Part shown: positions 1 through 10,311 of the stretch, one piece after another
Layout: every line of letters begins with the position of its first letter
Numbering within the stretch: the first letter of the stretch is position 1
From: Pseudoalteromonas sp. A25
Lineage (GTDB): Bacteria; Pseudomonadota; Gammaproteobacteria; Enterobacterales; Alteromonadaceae
Length of the DNA stretch: 64,000 nt
Direction: 5' to 3'
NCBI RefSeq assembly: GCF_009176705.1
Contig: NZ_AP021846.1
Location: 207,501-271,500, forward strand
Translations under genes and position numbers: made by a program
The notes under the pieces: model-generated
Database searches by the model: none
What the model saw: only the letters and a program-made list of their open reading frames with translations
What the model was told of the DNA's origin: nothing

Positions 1-1970
<1,970 letters not shown>

Positions 1971-2159
1971 ACAACGCCAAAGTGGTTTTGCACGTTAGAA
2001 GTTAGTATTACTAGAGTAGTGTTTTACGAATTATCAGAATTTCCGAATTTAAGAATTAAACAAGGTGAACGACGAAGCGGTATCGCGAAATTGATTCACC
2101 TTGCGCAAATGGAATGCTCGTGCGATGCACGATGTCATTAAACATTTGCACTAAGAATT
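1971..2159 (+). other. 23S-5S internal transcribed spacer
   Basis: This 189-base spacer holds no tRNA that I can fold. It has two inverted repeats. The first is CAAGGTGAA at 2061-2069 against TTCACCTTG at 2095-2103, a perfect 9-bp stem. The second is GCAAATG at 2105-2111 against CATTTGC at 2143-2149, enclosing a smaller hairpin TCGTGC-GAT-GCACGA at 2118-2132. They are plausible processing stems for the rRNA precursor; that role is inferred. Confidence 0.6.
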
Positions 2160-2277
2160 TGCTTGGTGAACATAGCGTTTTGGAACCACCTGACCCCATG
2201 CCGAACTCAGAAGTGAAACGAAACAGCGTCGATGATAGTGTGGCAGCTGCCATGTGAAAGTAGAACATCGCCAAGCA
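2160..2277 (+). rRNA. rrf: 5S ribosomal RNA
   Basis: The segment contains the very conserved 5S core CCACCTGACCCCATGCCGAA near 2187-2206, followed by CTCAGAAGTGAAACG. The 5' TGCTTGG pairs with the 3' CCAAGCA as the terminal helix. Length of about 118 bases fits the family. Ends are set from the terminal helix and may be off by one or two bases. Confidence 0.95.
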
Positions 2278-2289
2278 CCTAATTAGAGA

Positions 2290-2320
2290 AAGCCCGATTC
2301 GAAAGAGTCGGGCTTTTTTG
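2290..2320 (+). terminator. rRNA operon Rho-independent terminator
   Basis: An 11-bp stem (AAGCCCGATTC with GAGTCGGGCTT, one G-T pair) is closed by a GAAA loop and followed by a run of six T. It lies just after 5S rRNA and ends the rrn transcript. Confidence 0.92.
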
Positions 2321-2465
2321 CGTTTGGGGTTTATAGGTTTTGATAAGCGCAGCGCCATCCAACATTTGAGGTGAGCTCATTGGCATTCGACAAACTGGCC
2401 CATTTTACCTTGCGCAAAGGAAGCAATCTCACTGAGTTCGATGTCGTTAGCCCTTTACACATTAA

Positions 2466-3110
2466 TTATTTATTACTGTTCATTTGTTCAATAAACTTAT
2501 TAGAATCTGCAATGGAGCGGTTCATATCATCAATGAGTGTTTTAATATCTGTTTGTAGGTTTTTGAATTCGCCTCTGATCGCTGCGATAGCTTGGGCATT
2601 TAGGTTATGTTTTAGATACAAAACATTGTCTTTTAATGACGCGAGCACCGGCTGCATCTTGCTTTCACTGCTGCGCATTGACCTTAGCAATCTGTCAAAC
2701 TGACGCTGTGTTTGTTTTAACTTCTTTTCACTTTCACGCTTGAGTTTATCACTAGAATATTGTGTCAATTCGTCTTGCCACTCATCAAAAAGGGCCTGTG
2801 CAACATCTTCAACTTTATTAATATTTACACTGACTTCTTCTGCCGATGCTAAGCTTGCTTCATAGTCATCATTTAATTGCTCATAGGCTGATTGTAACTC
2901 GCCTCCATCAAAATTGATGAGTGTACTGAGCCTTTCAAGGGCTGATTGAAACTCTTGTTGCGACTCTTGCTGTGATTCTTTTGTCGCTTCAACTCTATCA
3001 ACTAGTATTTCGCGTTTGTGTATGCCTACTTTCTCCATAGCTGAGTAGTATGCTGTTTGACAACCAGAGAGCATGCAGACGAATGTTGTCACAAGTGTAA
3101 AGTGTTTCAT
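2466..3110 (-). CDS. DUF2959 family lipoprotein
   Basis: The 214-residue product starts with a lipoprotein signal, MKHFTLVTTFVCMLSGC, where LSGC is the lipobox and Cys17 the expected lipid-modified residue. The mature part is rich in Glu, Gln and Lys with a strong heptad pattern, so it is probably a long helical or coiled-coil protein on the periplasmic face of a membrane. Sequence and length fit DUF2959, a family of unknown function. It is divergent from yihY, with 85 bases between starts that must hold both promoters. Family call is from memory of the sequence; function is not known. Confidence 0.85.
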   Translation of the reverse strand: MKHFTLVTTFVCMLSGCQTAYYSAMEKVGIHKREILVDRVEATKESQQESQQEFQSALERLSTLINFDGGELQSAYEQLNDDYEASLASAEEVSVNINKVEDVAQALFDEWQDELTQYSSDKLKRESEKKLKQTQRQFDRLLRSMRSSESKMQPVLASLKDNVLYLKHNLNAQAIAAIRGEFKNLQTDIKTLIDDMNRSIADSNKFIEQMNSNK

Positions 3111-3195
3111 ATTAAGCCTATTTAATATCCATCATGCTGTAAATTATGTAACTGATTGCTATGATGTGCAAAGTGTTTCGAGAAATTAAGCAATT

Positions 3196-4092
3196 ATGAA
3201 TTTTCAGTTTGAAGTTTGGCCAGACAAAATTAAACAAATAATAGTGATGCAACCTAGATGGTGGCGATGTTATTTCTCTCGCTGTATTGAAGATCAGATC
3301 ACTATTAATGCGGGTTATCTAGCATATGTAACATTGTTATCTCTTGTGCCTTTAATAGCTGTCGGTGTGGCTATATTTTCAGCGTTTCCTGGTTTTGAAG
3401 ATACGCGACTGGCGATAGAGAACTTTATTTTTAATAACTTTGTACCAACATCTACAGACAGCATTAAATCACATATAAGCGCATTCACAGGTAACGCTAA
3501 TCAAATGACAGCTGTGGGAATTGGTTTTCTTGCGAGCATTGCTTTGCTGCTGATACGCAATGTTGATGCTGCCCTTAATCGCATTTGGCGAGTCGAAAAA
3601 AAGCGACCATTAATGATCTCGTTTGCAATCTATTGGATGGTACTTACATTAGGCCCTGTTCTGTTAGGAGCGAGTATTGGTGTAACCTCGTATATTGTTT
3701 CATTAGTATCGTTCGCTGATCAAGGGATCCCCGGCTTCAGTGGCTTTTTGTTGAAACTGTTGCCTTACGCAATTTCTATGGCTGGCTTTATTATGCTCTA
3801 TACTTTAGTGCCTAACACTCGAGTATCGTTTCGTGCCGCGGTGCCAGGTGCATTATTTGCTGCAATGCTATTTGAATTGTCAAAAAAAGGCTTCGCTGCT
3901 TATATCAGTCACTTTCCATCTTACGAAGTGATTTACGGGGCGTTAGCAACCGTGCCGATTTTGTTTGTCTGGGTCTACTTATCATGGGTAGTTGTACTCT
4001 TAGGGGCAGAGTTTACTGTGTGCTTGAGTGAACACGATTCTTGGTTCAATGAGCTAGATGAACAAAGTGAGGAGCAAAATATTTCCAGTTAA
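3196..4092 (+). CDS. yihY: YihY/BrkB family inner-membrane protein
   Basis: The 298-residue product is a polytopic membrane protein of the YihY/UPF0761 (BrkB-like) family. A cytoplasmic N-terminus with the W-W-R/C-Y-F region and conserved AGYLAYVTLLSLVPL precedes about six hydrophobic segments (roughly residues 40-60, 100-118, 140-165, 185-205, 210-230 and 245-270). The NVDAALNRIWRVEKKR loop is typical of the family. The transport substrate is not established; older naming as ribonuclease BN is a known misannotation. It lies ahead of pip, dtd and yiiD; yihY-dtd-yiiD linkage also occurs in Escherichia coli. Confidence 0.93.
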   Translation: MNFQFEVWPDKIKQIIVMQPRWWRCYFSRCIEDQITINAGYLAYVTLLSLVPLIAVGVAIFSAFPGFEDTRLAIENFIFNNFVPTSTDSIKSHISAFTGNANQMTAVGIGFLASIALLLIRNVDAALNRIWRVEKKRPLMISFAIYWMVLTLGPVLLGASIGVTSYIVSLVSFADQGIPGFSGFLLKLLPYAISMAGFIMLYTLVPNTRVSFRAAVPGALFAAMLFELSKKGFAAYISHFPSYEVIYGALATVPILFVWVYLSWVVVLLGAEFTVCLSEHDSWFNELDEQSEEQNISS

Positions 4093-4101
4093 AGAGGTGT
4101 C

Positions 4102-5046
4102 ATGATGGCACAAGGTTATCGAGTTGGAGAAGTATCCCGTCAATTTCATTTTGCCGTAGGTGATGGTCATCAAATCTATGTAGAAGAATATGGAAAAGCC
4201 GATGGTTTACCCGTCATCGTTAATCATGGCGGTCCAGGATGTGGGCTCAGTCGTGATTCAGCACAGTACTTTAACCCACAACGTTATCGTATAATTTTGT
4301 TCAGTCAAAGGGGCTGTGGCGGCTCCACACCACTGGAGCTTGATAACAACACACCAAAACATCTGGTCAGTGATATCGTGAGCTTATTAGATCATTTAGA
4401 AATTAAACAATCTGTTTTAGCTGGCGGCTCGTGGGGGGCTACTTTAAGTTTGTTGTTTGCTCATCTATATCCTGAACGAGTTAGAGGGTTAATTTTGTGG
4501 GCAAGCTTTTTAGCAACAGACGATGATTTGAGGTGGCTTTATTCAACACAAGGAGCGGGAGCACAGTTTTATCCGGAAAGTTACAGCGCATTTAGTCAAG
4601 GGCTCAGCTGTGAACACGACATTTTAGCTTATTATAGAGACGCTTTGTTTAGCCAAGACGAGTTGTTACAGCATAAGGCTGCACAGCATTGGCATGACTG
4701 GGATAGACAGGTCACAATGGCTGCATCGCTCAGTCGCTATCACTTAGAGCAACCAAGTTGTATTACCCAACAAGCAAAACTGATGTGTCATTACTTTAGC
4801 CCTGAAATATTTTCACAGCTCAAAGGTTTAGATATAGCGCCAGATGCTCTAAGAGGCATACCTAGTTGGTTTATTCATGGACGTCATGACCTTGTTTGCC
4901 GATTTGCGCCGGTGCAAAGGCTCGCTGAAGAACTAAACGCACAGTTATATATATTGGATGGCTTGGGGCACAGCGGTGCTAATGACGCTTACTTTGAAGC
5001 GATACGACGGGCAGCGGATTTACTCGCCTGTAAATTACACACTTAA
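4102..5046 (+). CDS. pip: Proline iminopeptidase (S33 alpha/beta hydrolase)
   Basis: The enzyme removes N-terminal proline from peptides in the cytoplasm. The 314-residue protein has the oxyanion motif HGGPG near residues 47-51, the nucleophile elbow GGSWG with Ser110, an acid Asp263 in HGRHD and catalytic His290 in GLGHSG, so the triad is complete. Length matches the family. Tandem ATG codons start the gene at 4102 and 4105 after AGAGGTG; the start could be either. It is nine bases behind yihY and probably co-transcribed. Substrate preference cannot be read from sequence, and related S33 aminopeptidases remain possible. Confidence 0.9.
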   Translation: MMAQGYRVGEVSRQFHFAVGDGHQIYVEEYGKADGLPVIVNHGGPGCGLSRDSAQYFNPQRYRIILFSQRGCGGSTPLELDNNTPKHLVSDIVSLLDHLEIKQSVLAGGSWGATLSLLFAHLYPERVRGLILWASFLATDDDLRWLYSTQGAGAQFYPESYSAFSQGLSCEHDILAYYRDALFSQDELLQHKAAQHWHDWDRQVTMAASLSRYHLEQPSCITQQAKLMCHYFSPEIFSQLKGLDIAPDALRGIPSWFIHGRHDLVCRFAPVQRLAEELNAQLYILDGLGHSGANDAYFEAIRRAADLLACKLHT

Positions 5047-5122
5047 TTATATGATAGCTAGCGATTATCTGGTCATTCCCCTATAGTTGTGCACTTTGTT
5101 GTTGGAAATAAAGGGGAAGTGA

Positions 5123-5560
5123 GTGCAAGGTCTTATACAGAGGGTGTCGCAGGCGAAAGTTGAAGTAGATGGCCGAATTGTTGGTGAGATTGGCACGGGC
5201 ATACTGGTGTTGTTAGGTGTTGAAAAAAATGACGATGTAGGTCATGTTACCAAGCTACTGCACAAGATCAGTAACTACCGTATTTTTACCGATACAGAAG
5301 GTAAAATGAATCTGAGCCTTAGGGATATTTCAGGGCAGATGTTGGTGGTATCACAATTTACGTTAGCTGCTGATACAAGAAAAGGCATGCGTCCCAGCTT
5401 TTCATCAGCGGCCACACCAGAGCAAGCGAGGCATTTATATGAGTTATTTGTTGCGCAAGCAAAAGAGTCTGGCCTACCGGTTGCAACAGGAGAGTTTGCT
5501 GCTGATATGCAAGTAACATTATGCAACGATGGGCCTGTTACGTTCAATCTGACTGTTTAG
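5123..5560 (+). CDS. dtd: D-aminoacyl-tRNA deacylase
   Basis: This enzyme hydrolyses D-aminoacyl-tRNA (and Gly-tRNA-Ala) to keep D-amino acids out of protein synthesis. The 145-residue product shows both family signatures, SQFTLAADTRKGMRPSFS in the middle and NDGPVTFNL at the C-terminus. The start is GTG at 5123 following AAGGGGAAG, which gives the usual N-terminus (M)QGLIQRVSQAKVEVDG. The stop codon overlaps the stop of the convergent gene on the other strand by four bases. Confidence 0.96.
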   Translation: MQGLIQRVSQAKVEVDGRIVGEIGTGILVLLGVEKNDDVGHVTKLLHKISNYRIFTDTEGKMNLSLRDISGQMLVVSQFTLAADTRKGMRPSFSSAATPEQARHLYELFVAQAKESGLPVATGEFAADMQVTLCNDGPVTFNLTV

Positions 5561-6246
5561 CGTTTAATAGCAATAATATGATTTGCGTAATCTGTAACAG
5601 TTTCTATATGTGGCTTTTTGCCAAAATTAGTGATGAGTAAATGTTCTAGATGCTGCTTTTGAGATGCATGCTCACATAGAAAGTTAATGAATAGCCAGCC
5701 ATTGGCATTAAGTGCGGCGCGTAATAGTTGGTAAAATGGGTGTTGATATAAAAAAAGTGGTGCGTCTAGTTCACTAAATAGGTCTAAGATGATCCAGTCA
5801 TAGCTTTTTTTGCCTGAAAGTGCGGTATCGGCATTCATGCACGCGACATTGCAACCTTGTTCAGTACTAAAGTATTTTTTATAACAATGAACGATGTCTG
5901 GGTTATTATCTACAGAAAGGACTTTACAATCTGGATAAGTTACATGCAGATAGTCTCTAATAGCGCCCCCTCCAAGGCCTAGCTCTAACACATTTTTTGG
6001 CGATGGTAGATCGCGCCATATTTTTTCAAGTACTTGTAAATGAGGAAAAAGGAGGTGCTCTGGGTGGTTTCTCTCCACCACAGATTGTAAGGTGTTATTG
6101 ATCAGCAACCAGCGCAGAGTTTTGTCCTGTCTTACCTGAATACTGACATCGCCGTGTTTGTGCCAATAAAGCAGATGCCCTAACTGATGGCTTTGCTGGA
6201 CAAACTGGTTGGCGATCGTGCCGCTTGCAGTTACAAAATTATGCAT
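5557..6246 (-). CDS. Spermidine-synthase-like methyltransferase-fold protein
   Basis: The 229-residue protein has a class I methyltransferase fold of the spermidine/spermine synthase type. The nucleotide-binding glycine loop VLELGLGGGAIRDYL is near residue 95, followed by the acidic strand end VLSVDNNPDIV and DWIILDLFSE. It is shorter than true SpeE and lacks an obvious SpeE N-terminal barrel, so polyamine synthesis is doubtful. Such proteins are often annotated as spermidine synthase-like orphans beside dtd. It is convergent with dtd. Function is not assigned. Confidence 0.75.
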   Translation of the reverse strand: MHNFVTASGTIANQFVQQSHQLGHLLYWHKHGDVSIQVRQDKTLRWLLINNTLQSVVERNHPEHLLFPHLQVLEKIWRDLPSPKNVLELGLGGGAIRDYLHVTYPDCKVLSVDNNPDIVHCYKKYFSTEQGCNVACMNADTALSGKKSYDWIILDLFSELDAPLFLYQHPFYQLLRAALNANGWLFINFLCEHASQKQHLEHLLITNFGKKPHIETVTDYANHIIAIKR

Positions 6247-6404
6247 AGTAACATGAGCATAGCTTAGGTTTTAAATTGTGCACATTTTGTGTGGTATTTT
6301 TTACACTCTTAAATCGGCTTCTGCCAGTAGAGTATGTTCAGATACTAAGATTTCTTGTATGGTTTATGATTCATCAGCACGAAAAATGAATAACAGGAGT
6401 ACAT

Positions 6405-7298
6405 ATGTTTAAGGTTAGCTCACCTCAAAGTAGTGAAGACTGGCAAGCTTATTATCAATTGCGTTGGCAGGTACTCCGTGCCCCTTGGGGGCAACCTAGG
6501 GGCTCTGAGCAGGATGATTTAGAGCAAGAATCTGAGCATTTGTACATCAAAAATAATGAAGGAGAGGTGTTGGCGGTTGCGCGTTTGCACTTTAATAATC
6601 AACAGCAAGCACAAGTTCGCTACATGGCGGTATCAGAACAGCACAGAGGTCAGCATTTAGGAAGCCGTTTATTACATGAGCTAGAGAAGAGCGCTTGGCG
6701 ACAAAACGCTGAAGAACTTGTGTTATTTGCTCGGGAGCGGGCATTGGCTTTTTATGAACGACATGGCTATCAGATGGTTGAAAAAGCACATCTTGCTTAT
6801 AACGATATCCAACACTGGAAGATGGTAAAACAAAAACCAACAGAACCAGGCTGGTTTCGCCACCCAGATTGGACGCAAGTTTTACAAAACACATGGCGAG
6901 AATCGATTCCGATCAGTGACGCTATGGGAATAAAAGTTGAAAGCTATACCGACTGGCAGTTTTCAACTCGCGCAGATCTAAAAGCAAATTTAAACCTTCA
7001 TAATTCTATGTTCGCGGGTTCAATTTATAGTATGGCCACGTTAACAGGATGGGGCGCAACGTATTTGGCACTCAAAGAGCGGAACCTTGAAGGAAATATC
7101 GTCCTCGCCGATGCGAATATTAAATACTTAAAACCTCTCACTACGGCACCGAGTGCAACGGTGTCTATAGCCGATTGTAAAGGTGTACTCGATGAAGTCA
7201 CAAGCCAAGGTAAGGCCAAGTACTATGTGCCTGTGAAGGTCTATGATGGCGATGTATTGGTTGCGACATTTGATGGGACATTTGTTGTCGTAAAATGA
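6405..7298 (+). CDS. yiiD: Bifunctional GNAT / hotdog-fold protein YiiD (MadB-type)
   Basis: The 297-residue product has two domains. Residues 1-140 are a GNAT acetyltransferase fold with the acetyl-CoA loop VSEQHRGQHLGSRLL and motif LAFYERHGYQMV. Residues 145-297 are the YiiD C-terminal hotdog domain with the helix HNSMFAGSIYSMATLTGWG. In E. coli the homologue has been reported to act as malonyl-ACP decarboxylase (MadB), providing acetyl-ACP for fatty-acid initiation; this is family knowledge recalled, not shown here. CAGGAG lies seven bases before the ATG. A separate promoter is likely since the upstream neighbour is on the opposite strand. Confidence 0.9.
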   Translation: MFKVSSPQSSEDWQAYYQLRWQVLRAPWGQPRGSEQDDLEQESEHLYIKNNEGEVLAVARLHFNNQQQAQVRYMAVSEQHRGQHLGSRLLHELEKSAWRQNAEELVLFARERALAFYERHGYQMVEKAHLAYNDIQHWKMVKQKPTEPGWFRHPDWTQVLQNTWRESIPISDAMGIKVESYTDWQFSTRADLKANLNLHNSMFAGSIYSMATLTGWGATYLALKERNLEGNIVLADANIKYLKPLTTAPSATVSIADCKGVLDEVTSQGKAKYYVPVKVYDGDVLVATFDGTFVVVK

Positions 7299-7303
7299 AT
7301 GAG

Positions 7304-7325
7304 AAGCGAGTGAACACTCGCTTTT
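7304..7325 (+). terminator. Hairpin after yiiD
   Basis: An 8-bp perfect stem (AAGCGAGT with ACTCGCTT, loop GAAC) is followed by a short T run. It starts six bases after the yiiD stop. The T tract is weak, so termination may be partial. Confidence 0.6.
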
Positions 7326-7331
7326 AGTAGC

Positions 7332-7370
7332 AAATAGTGAGTGCTTGCAGGAGTAAATCGCTCACTATTT
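7332..7370. repeat. 10-bp inverted repeat at the end of the binding-protein gene
   Basis: AAATAGTGAG at 7332-7341 and CTCACTATTT at 7361-7370 are exact complements separated by 19 bases. The repeat covers the stop codon of the minus-strand gene. It may help end transcription from that strand, although no clear T run follows. Confidence 0.45.
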
Positions 7371-8109
7371 ATTGTAAGTTATACTTCGTTAGTAATTGCT
7401 GGATCAGGCGTTGGGAATTGAGTTGCGCTGCTCGGGTATCGAAGGTTTGCATCATAGCGTCAATACTATGTTGGTTTTTTGTCGCAGGTGTAAAGGCCAT
7501 GAATATTTCTGTTCTACTCACACAGCCTGCTAGTTTATAGTCATGCCACATATTTGCCTGTTTAAGCTCATAGCGCGTTGAGTTTTTGGTAAACAAGAAT
7601 GCATCGATACGTTTTTTGGATAGCATTTGCGCGCTCTGTTTAATGTACCTTTCATGATATGGCTGGAAGACAAACTGCTCAGTGTGGTTTGACACATATT
7701 GGTTTAGCTCCTCAATGGAAGTGTCAATCGCAATACCTATTTGCATTTTATTGAGTGAATCAACACCCCGATACTGCCATTGATTGTCTGCAGTGGTAAA
7801 AAAACACATTTCTTGCTGCCCAACCGCAGTATTGGGGTAGCGTAATTGCGGCGCTTCTGCTTTTGCTGGTGCCAGAAGGGCATGGTACTTACCTGCGAGC
7901 ACATATTTAATTGCTCTTGACCAAGGGAAGTAGTCTATTTTGAGTTGATAATCTGAATTGCGATAAATTTCTTCGACTAAATCTATTACATAGCCTTTTT
8001 CTGTTTGTTTTGGGCATATTTGTGGACACCAATCGATGGCTGCCACTTTGATAGTTTTAGCAAAAACACTGGTATTGAAAATGAGGAACATTAACAGCCA
8101 TACTCTCAT
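7369..8109 (-). CDS. Periplasmic substrate-binding protein, amino-acid ABC (family 3) type
   Basis: The 246-residue product has a Sec signal peptide (MRVWLLMFLIFNTSVFA, cleavage about residue 17). It is followed by a family 3 solute-binding fold, with TIKVAAIDWCPQICP at the start and GYVIDLVEEIYRNSDYQLKIDYFPWSRAIKYVLAGKYHA matching the usual first lobe. No ABC permease or ATPase gene is adjacent, so it is a solitary binding protein, perhaps a sensor or a lone scavenger subunit. GAGGA sits six bases before the ATG. Ligand is unknown. Confidence 0.82.
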   Translation of the reverse strand: MRVWLLMFLIFNTSVFAKTIKVAAIDWCPQICPKQTEKGYVIDLVEEIYRNSDYQLKIDYFPWSRAIKYVLAGKYHALLAPAKAEAPQLRYPNTAVGQQEMCFFTTADNQWQYRGVDSLNKMQIGIAIDTSIEELNQYVSNHTEQFVFQPYHERYIKQSAQMLSKKRIDAFLFTKNSTRYELKQANMWHDYKLAGCVSRTEIFMAFTPATKNQHSIDAMMQTFDTRAAQLNSQRLIQQLLTKYNLQ

Positions 8110-8218
8110 TACTAATCCTCGAAGTAATAAATAGATGTTTATTATTGTAATGCTTTAACTTTAGGCGATGATGTAGATAAATGACAGCTCGTCTTGTGGC
8201 CTTGATTAGGCAGCCACT

Positions 8219-9025
8219 TTATTTTCGTAAATATTGTCCAGGGGTGCAGTTAAACACTTTTTTAAAGGCGGTATTAAAGGCTGAGCTTGACTCAAAGCCA
8301 AGTTGCTCAGCGATGATTTGTTGGCTGTAACCAGCTTCAATCATTTCGACTGCCCGAAGCCCTCTTAGTTTTTGTTTCCACTGACTGAAGTTCATCGTAA
8401 AACTTTTATTGAATAGACGATTTAGTGTTCGAGTTGAGGCTCCAACTTCTTCACCCCACTGTTGCAATGTTTTATTGCAACCAGGGTTGGCATAAAGCTC
8501 GCTTATTATGGGTAGTAACCGAGAGTCTTGAGCGGTTGGCATAAAAAAGGCGCTGGTTGGCGCTGACTCAAGTCTGTCTATAAAAACGTCGATAAAGCGT
8601 CGTTTTTTTTCATCAGGTGTATAGTTAGGATCCCATTGACATATTTCTAAAATAATCGCTTTGAGCAGCTCGTCTACATGCAGAAGTTTGGCTTTGTGAC
8701 CTAACACGTCTACATATTCATCATCAATGTATACACTTCGAAAGTGTCCACCGTAGCGGCAAAACGTTTCGTGAGGTAAGTGTGGCGGTAGCCAAAGCGC
8801 CTGATTGGGAGGAATAACAAAATTACCAGCAGGTGTACTAATACTCATTACTCCATTACTGGTGTAGGCAAGTTGCCCCCATGTATGTTGGTGAGTTTGT
8901 ACATGCTGCCAAGGCGGCATGCTGCTTGCCCTAGGGTAAACGGGTTTGCCAAGCGCCTTTAAATTGAATCGCGTTCTTATACTTACCCATTTAGATGTTG
9001 TCTGATCTGATAAACTTTCTGTCAT
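8219..9025 (-). CDS. AraC family transcriptional regulator
   Basis: The 268-residue protein has an N-terminal cupin-like sensor half, with PPNQALWLPPHLPHE near residues 72-86. The C-terminal AraC double helix-turn-helix follows; its first helix pair contains LQQWGEEVGASTRTLNRLF and the second IIAEQLGFESSSAFNTAFKK, ending FNCTPGQYLRK. It is divergent from the MFS transporter gene starting at 9102, with 76 bases between them, so control of that transporter is the natural inference. Inducer unknown. No clear ribosome binding site precedes the ATG. Confidence 0.92.
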   Translation of the reverse strand: MTESLSDQTTSKWVSIRTRFNLKALGKPVYPRASSMPPWQHVQTHQHTWGQLAYTSNGVMSISTPAGNFVIPPNQALWLPPHLPHETFCRYGGHFRSVYIDDEYVDVLGHKAKLLHVDELLKAIILEICQWDPNYTPDEKKRRFIDVFIDRLESAPTSAFFMPTAQDSRLLPIISELYANPGCNKTLQQWGEEVGASTRTLNRLFNKSFTMNFSQWKQKLRGLRAVEMIEAGYSQQIIAEQLGFESSSAFNTAFKKVFNCTPGQYLRK

Positions 9026-9101
9026 AGTGTTACATTTTGGTCATGTCAAAGTGAGCATACAATGAGCAGCATATACAATCAATGTGCTTATTGGAGAGAC
9101 A

Positions 9102-10295
9102 ATGGAAGAGATACCTAATCAAAAATGGAAAACCCCCTTTGGTTTTTTGACTTTAGCAACTATTGTGATGGCCGTCACATTCGCAGCTTGGACTGCATTG
9201 CTAAATAACTTTGCCATAGAGGCTGCTCAGTTTACAGGGGCCAATATGGGAATGTTGCAATCGTTAAGAGAGATCCCTGGCTTTTTAGCTTTCACAGCTG
9301 TCTTTATCTTGTTGGTTTTAAAAGAACAAACATTTGCCTTAGTCAGTTTATGCTTGCTGTCAGTGGGGGTTGCGATCACTGGTTTTTTTCCCACAATTTA
9401 TGGTTTATATGCAACAACAGTACTGATGTCGATTGGCTTTCACTATTTTGAAACGCTTAATCAATCATTAAGTTTGCAATGGTTTAATAAAGAGGAAGCG
9501 GCCCATAAACTAGGGCAGCTCTTATCAATAAAGTCTATGGCTTCACTGGTCACATTTGCCTTGATCTGGCTGTGTGTCACTTTTTTAACGAAAAGCTACG
9601 AGTGGTTATATCTTGTTCTGGGTGGAGTGGGCTTACTACTGACGTTGTTTATGATCAGTGCATTTCCGCACTTTGAAGCAAAAAGCACGCAACACAAAAA
9701 GCTCATACTACGCAAAGAATACAGTTTGTATTATTTGCTGTTGTTCTTTTCTGGTGCACGCAGACAAATTTTTATGGTGTTCGCTGGCTTTTTAATGGTT
9801 GAAAAGTTTGGCTTTGATGTGGCTCAAATTACACTGCTATATATGCTCAATCATGTGATCAATATTTTTGCTGCGCCAGCGATTGGCAAAATGATCGGTA
9901 GAATTGGAGAGCAAAAGGCACTAACGATAGAATATACAGGGCTCATACTGGTATTTACTGGTTATGCGCTTGTTGAATCAGCTGATTTGGCGGCGGTGCT
10001 TTACGTTGTTGATCATCTGTTTTTTGCCATGGCAATTGCTTTGAAAACATATTTTCAGAAAATAGCCAGACCTGAAGATATCGCCTCCACAGCGGGTGTT
10101 AGCTTTACAATCAATCATATTGCAGCCGTTATTATTCCAGCAAGTTTTGGCATCGTATGGCTTTACGACAATTCCTTGGTGTTTTACTTTGGCGCTGGAT
10201 TAGCTGCATGTTCGCTAATTTTAAGTCAATTCATTGGCTGGCACTTACAGCGTAGGCAAGCTCAGTTGCCAATTGCAGAGCAACATATAAGCTAA
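9102..10295 (+). CDS. MFS transporter
   Basis: The 397-residue protein has about twelve hydrophobic segments in the major facilitator pattern, with a hydrophilic central loop near residues 195-215 (FPHFEAKSTQHKKLILRKEY). I chose ATG at 9102 because GGAGAG lies five bases upstream; an in-frame GTG at 9084 would add six residues but places that binding site inside the gene. The gene is divergent from the AraC-type regulator and convergent with the LysR gene. Substrate is unknown; the pairing suggests inducible efflux or uptake. Confidence 0.88.
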   Translation: MEEIPNQKWKTPFGFLTLATIVMAVTFAAWTALLNNFAIEAAQFTGANMGMLQSLREIPGFLAFTAVFILLVLKEQTFALVSLCLLSVGVAITGFFPTIYGLYATTVLMSIGFHYFETLNQSLSLQWFNKEEAAHKLGQLLSIKSMASLVTFALIWLCVTFLTKSYEWLYLVLGGVGLLLTLFMISAFPHFEAKSTQHKKLILRKEYSLYYLLLFFSGARRQIFMVFAGFLMVEKFGFDVAQITLLYMLNHVINIFAAPAIGKMIGRIGEQKALTIEYTGLILVFTGYALVESADLAAVLYVVDHLFFAMAIALKTYFQKIARPEDIASTAGVSFTINHIAAVIIPASFGIVWLYDNSLVFYFGAGLAACSLILSQFIGWHLQRRQAQLPIAEQHIS

Positions 10296-10311
10296 AACAA
10301 ATATAGAGGCG

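Noticed and set aside
9084..9101. GTG at 9084 as the start of the MFS gene
   Set aside because: GGAGAG at 9093-9098 would then be inside the coding region; it is properly placed for ATG at 9102.
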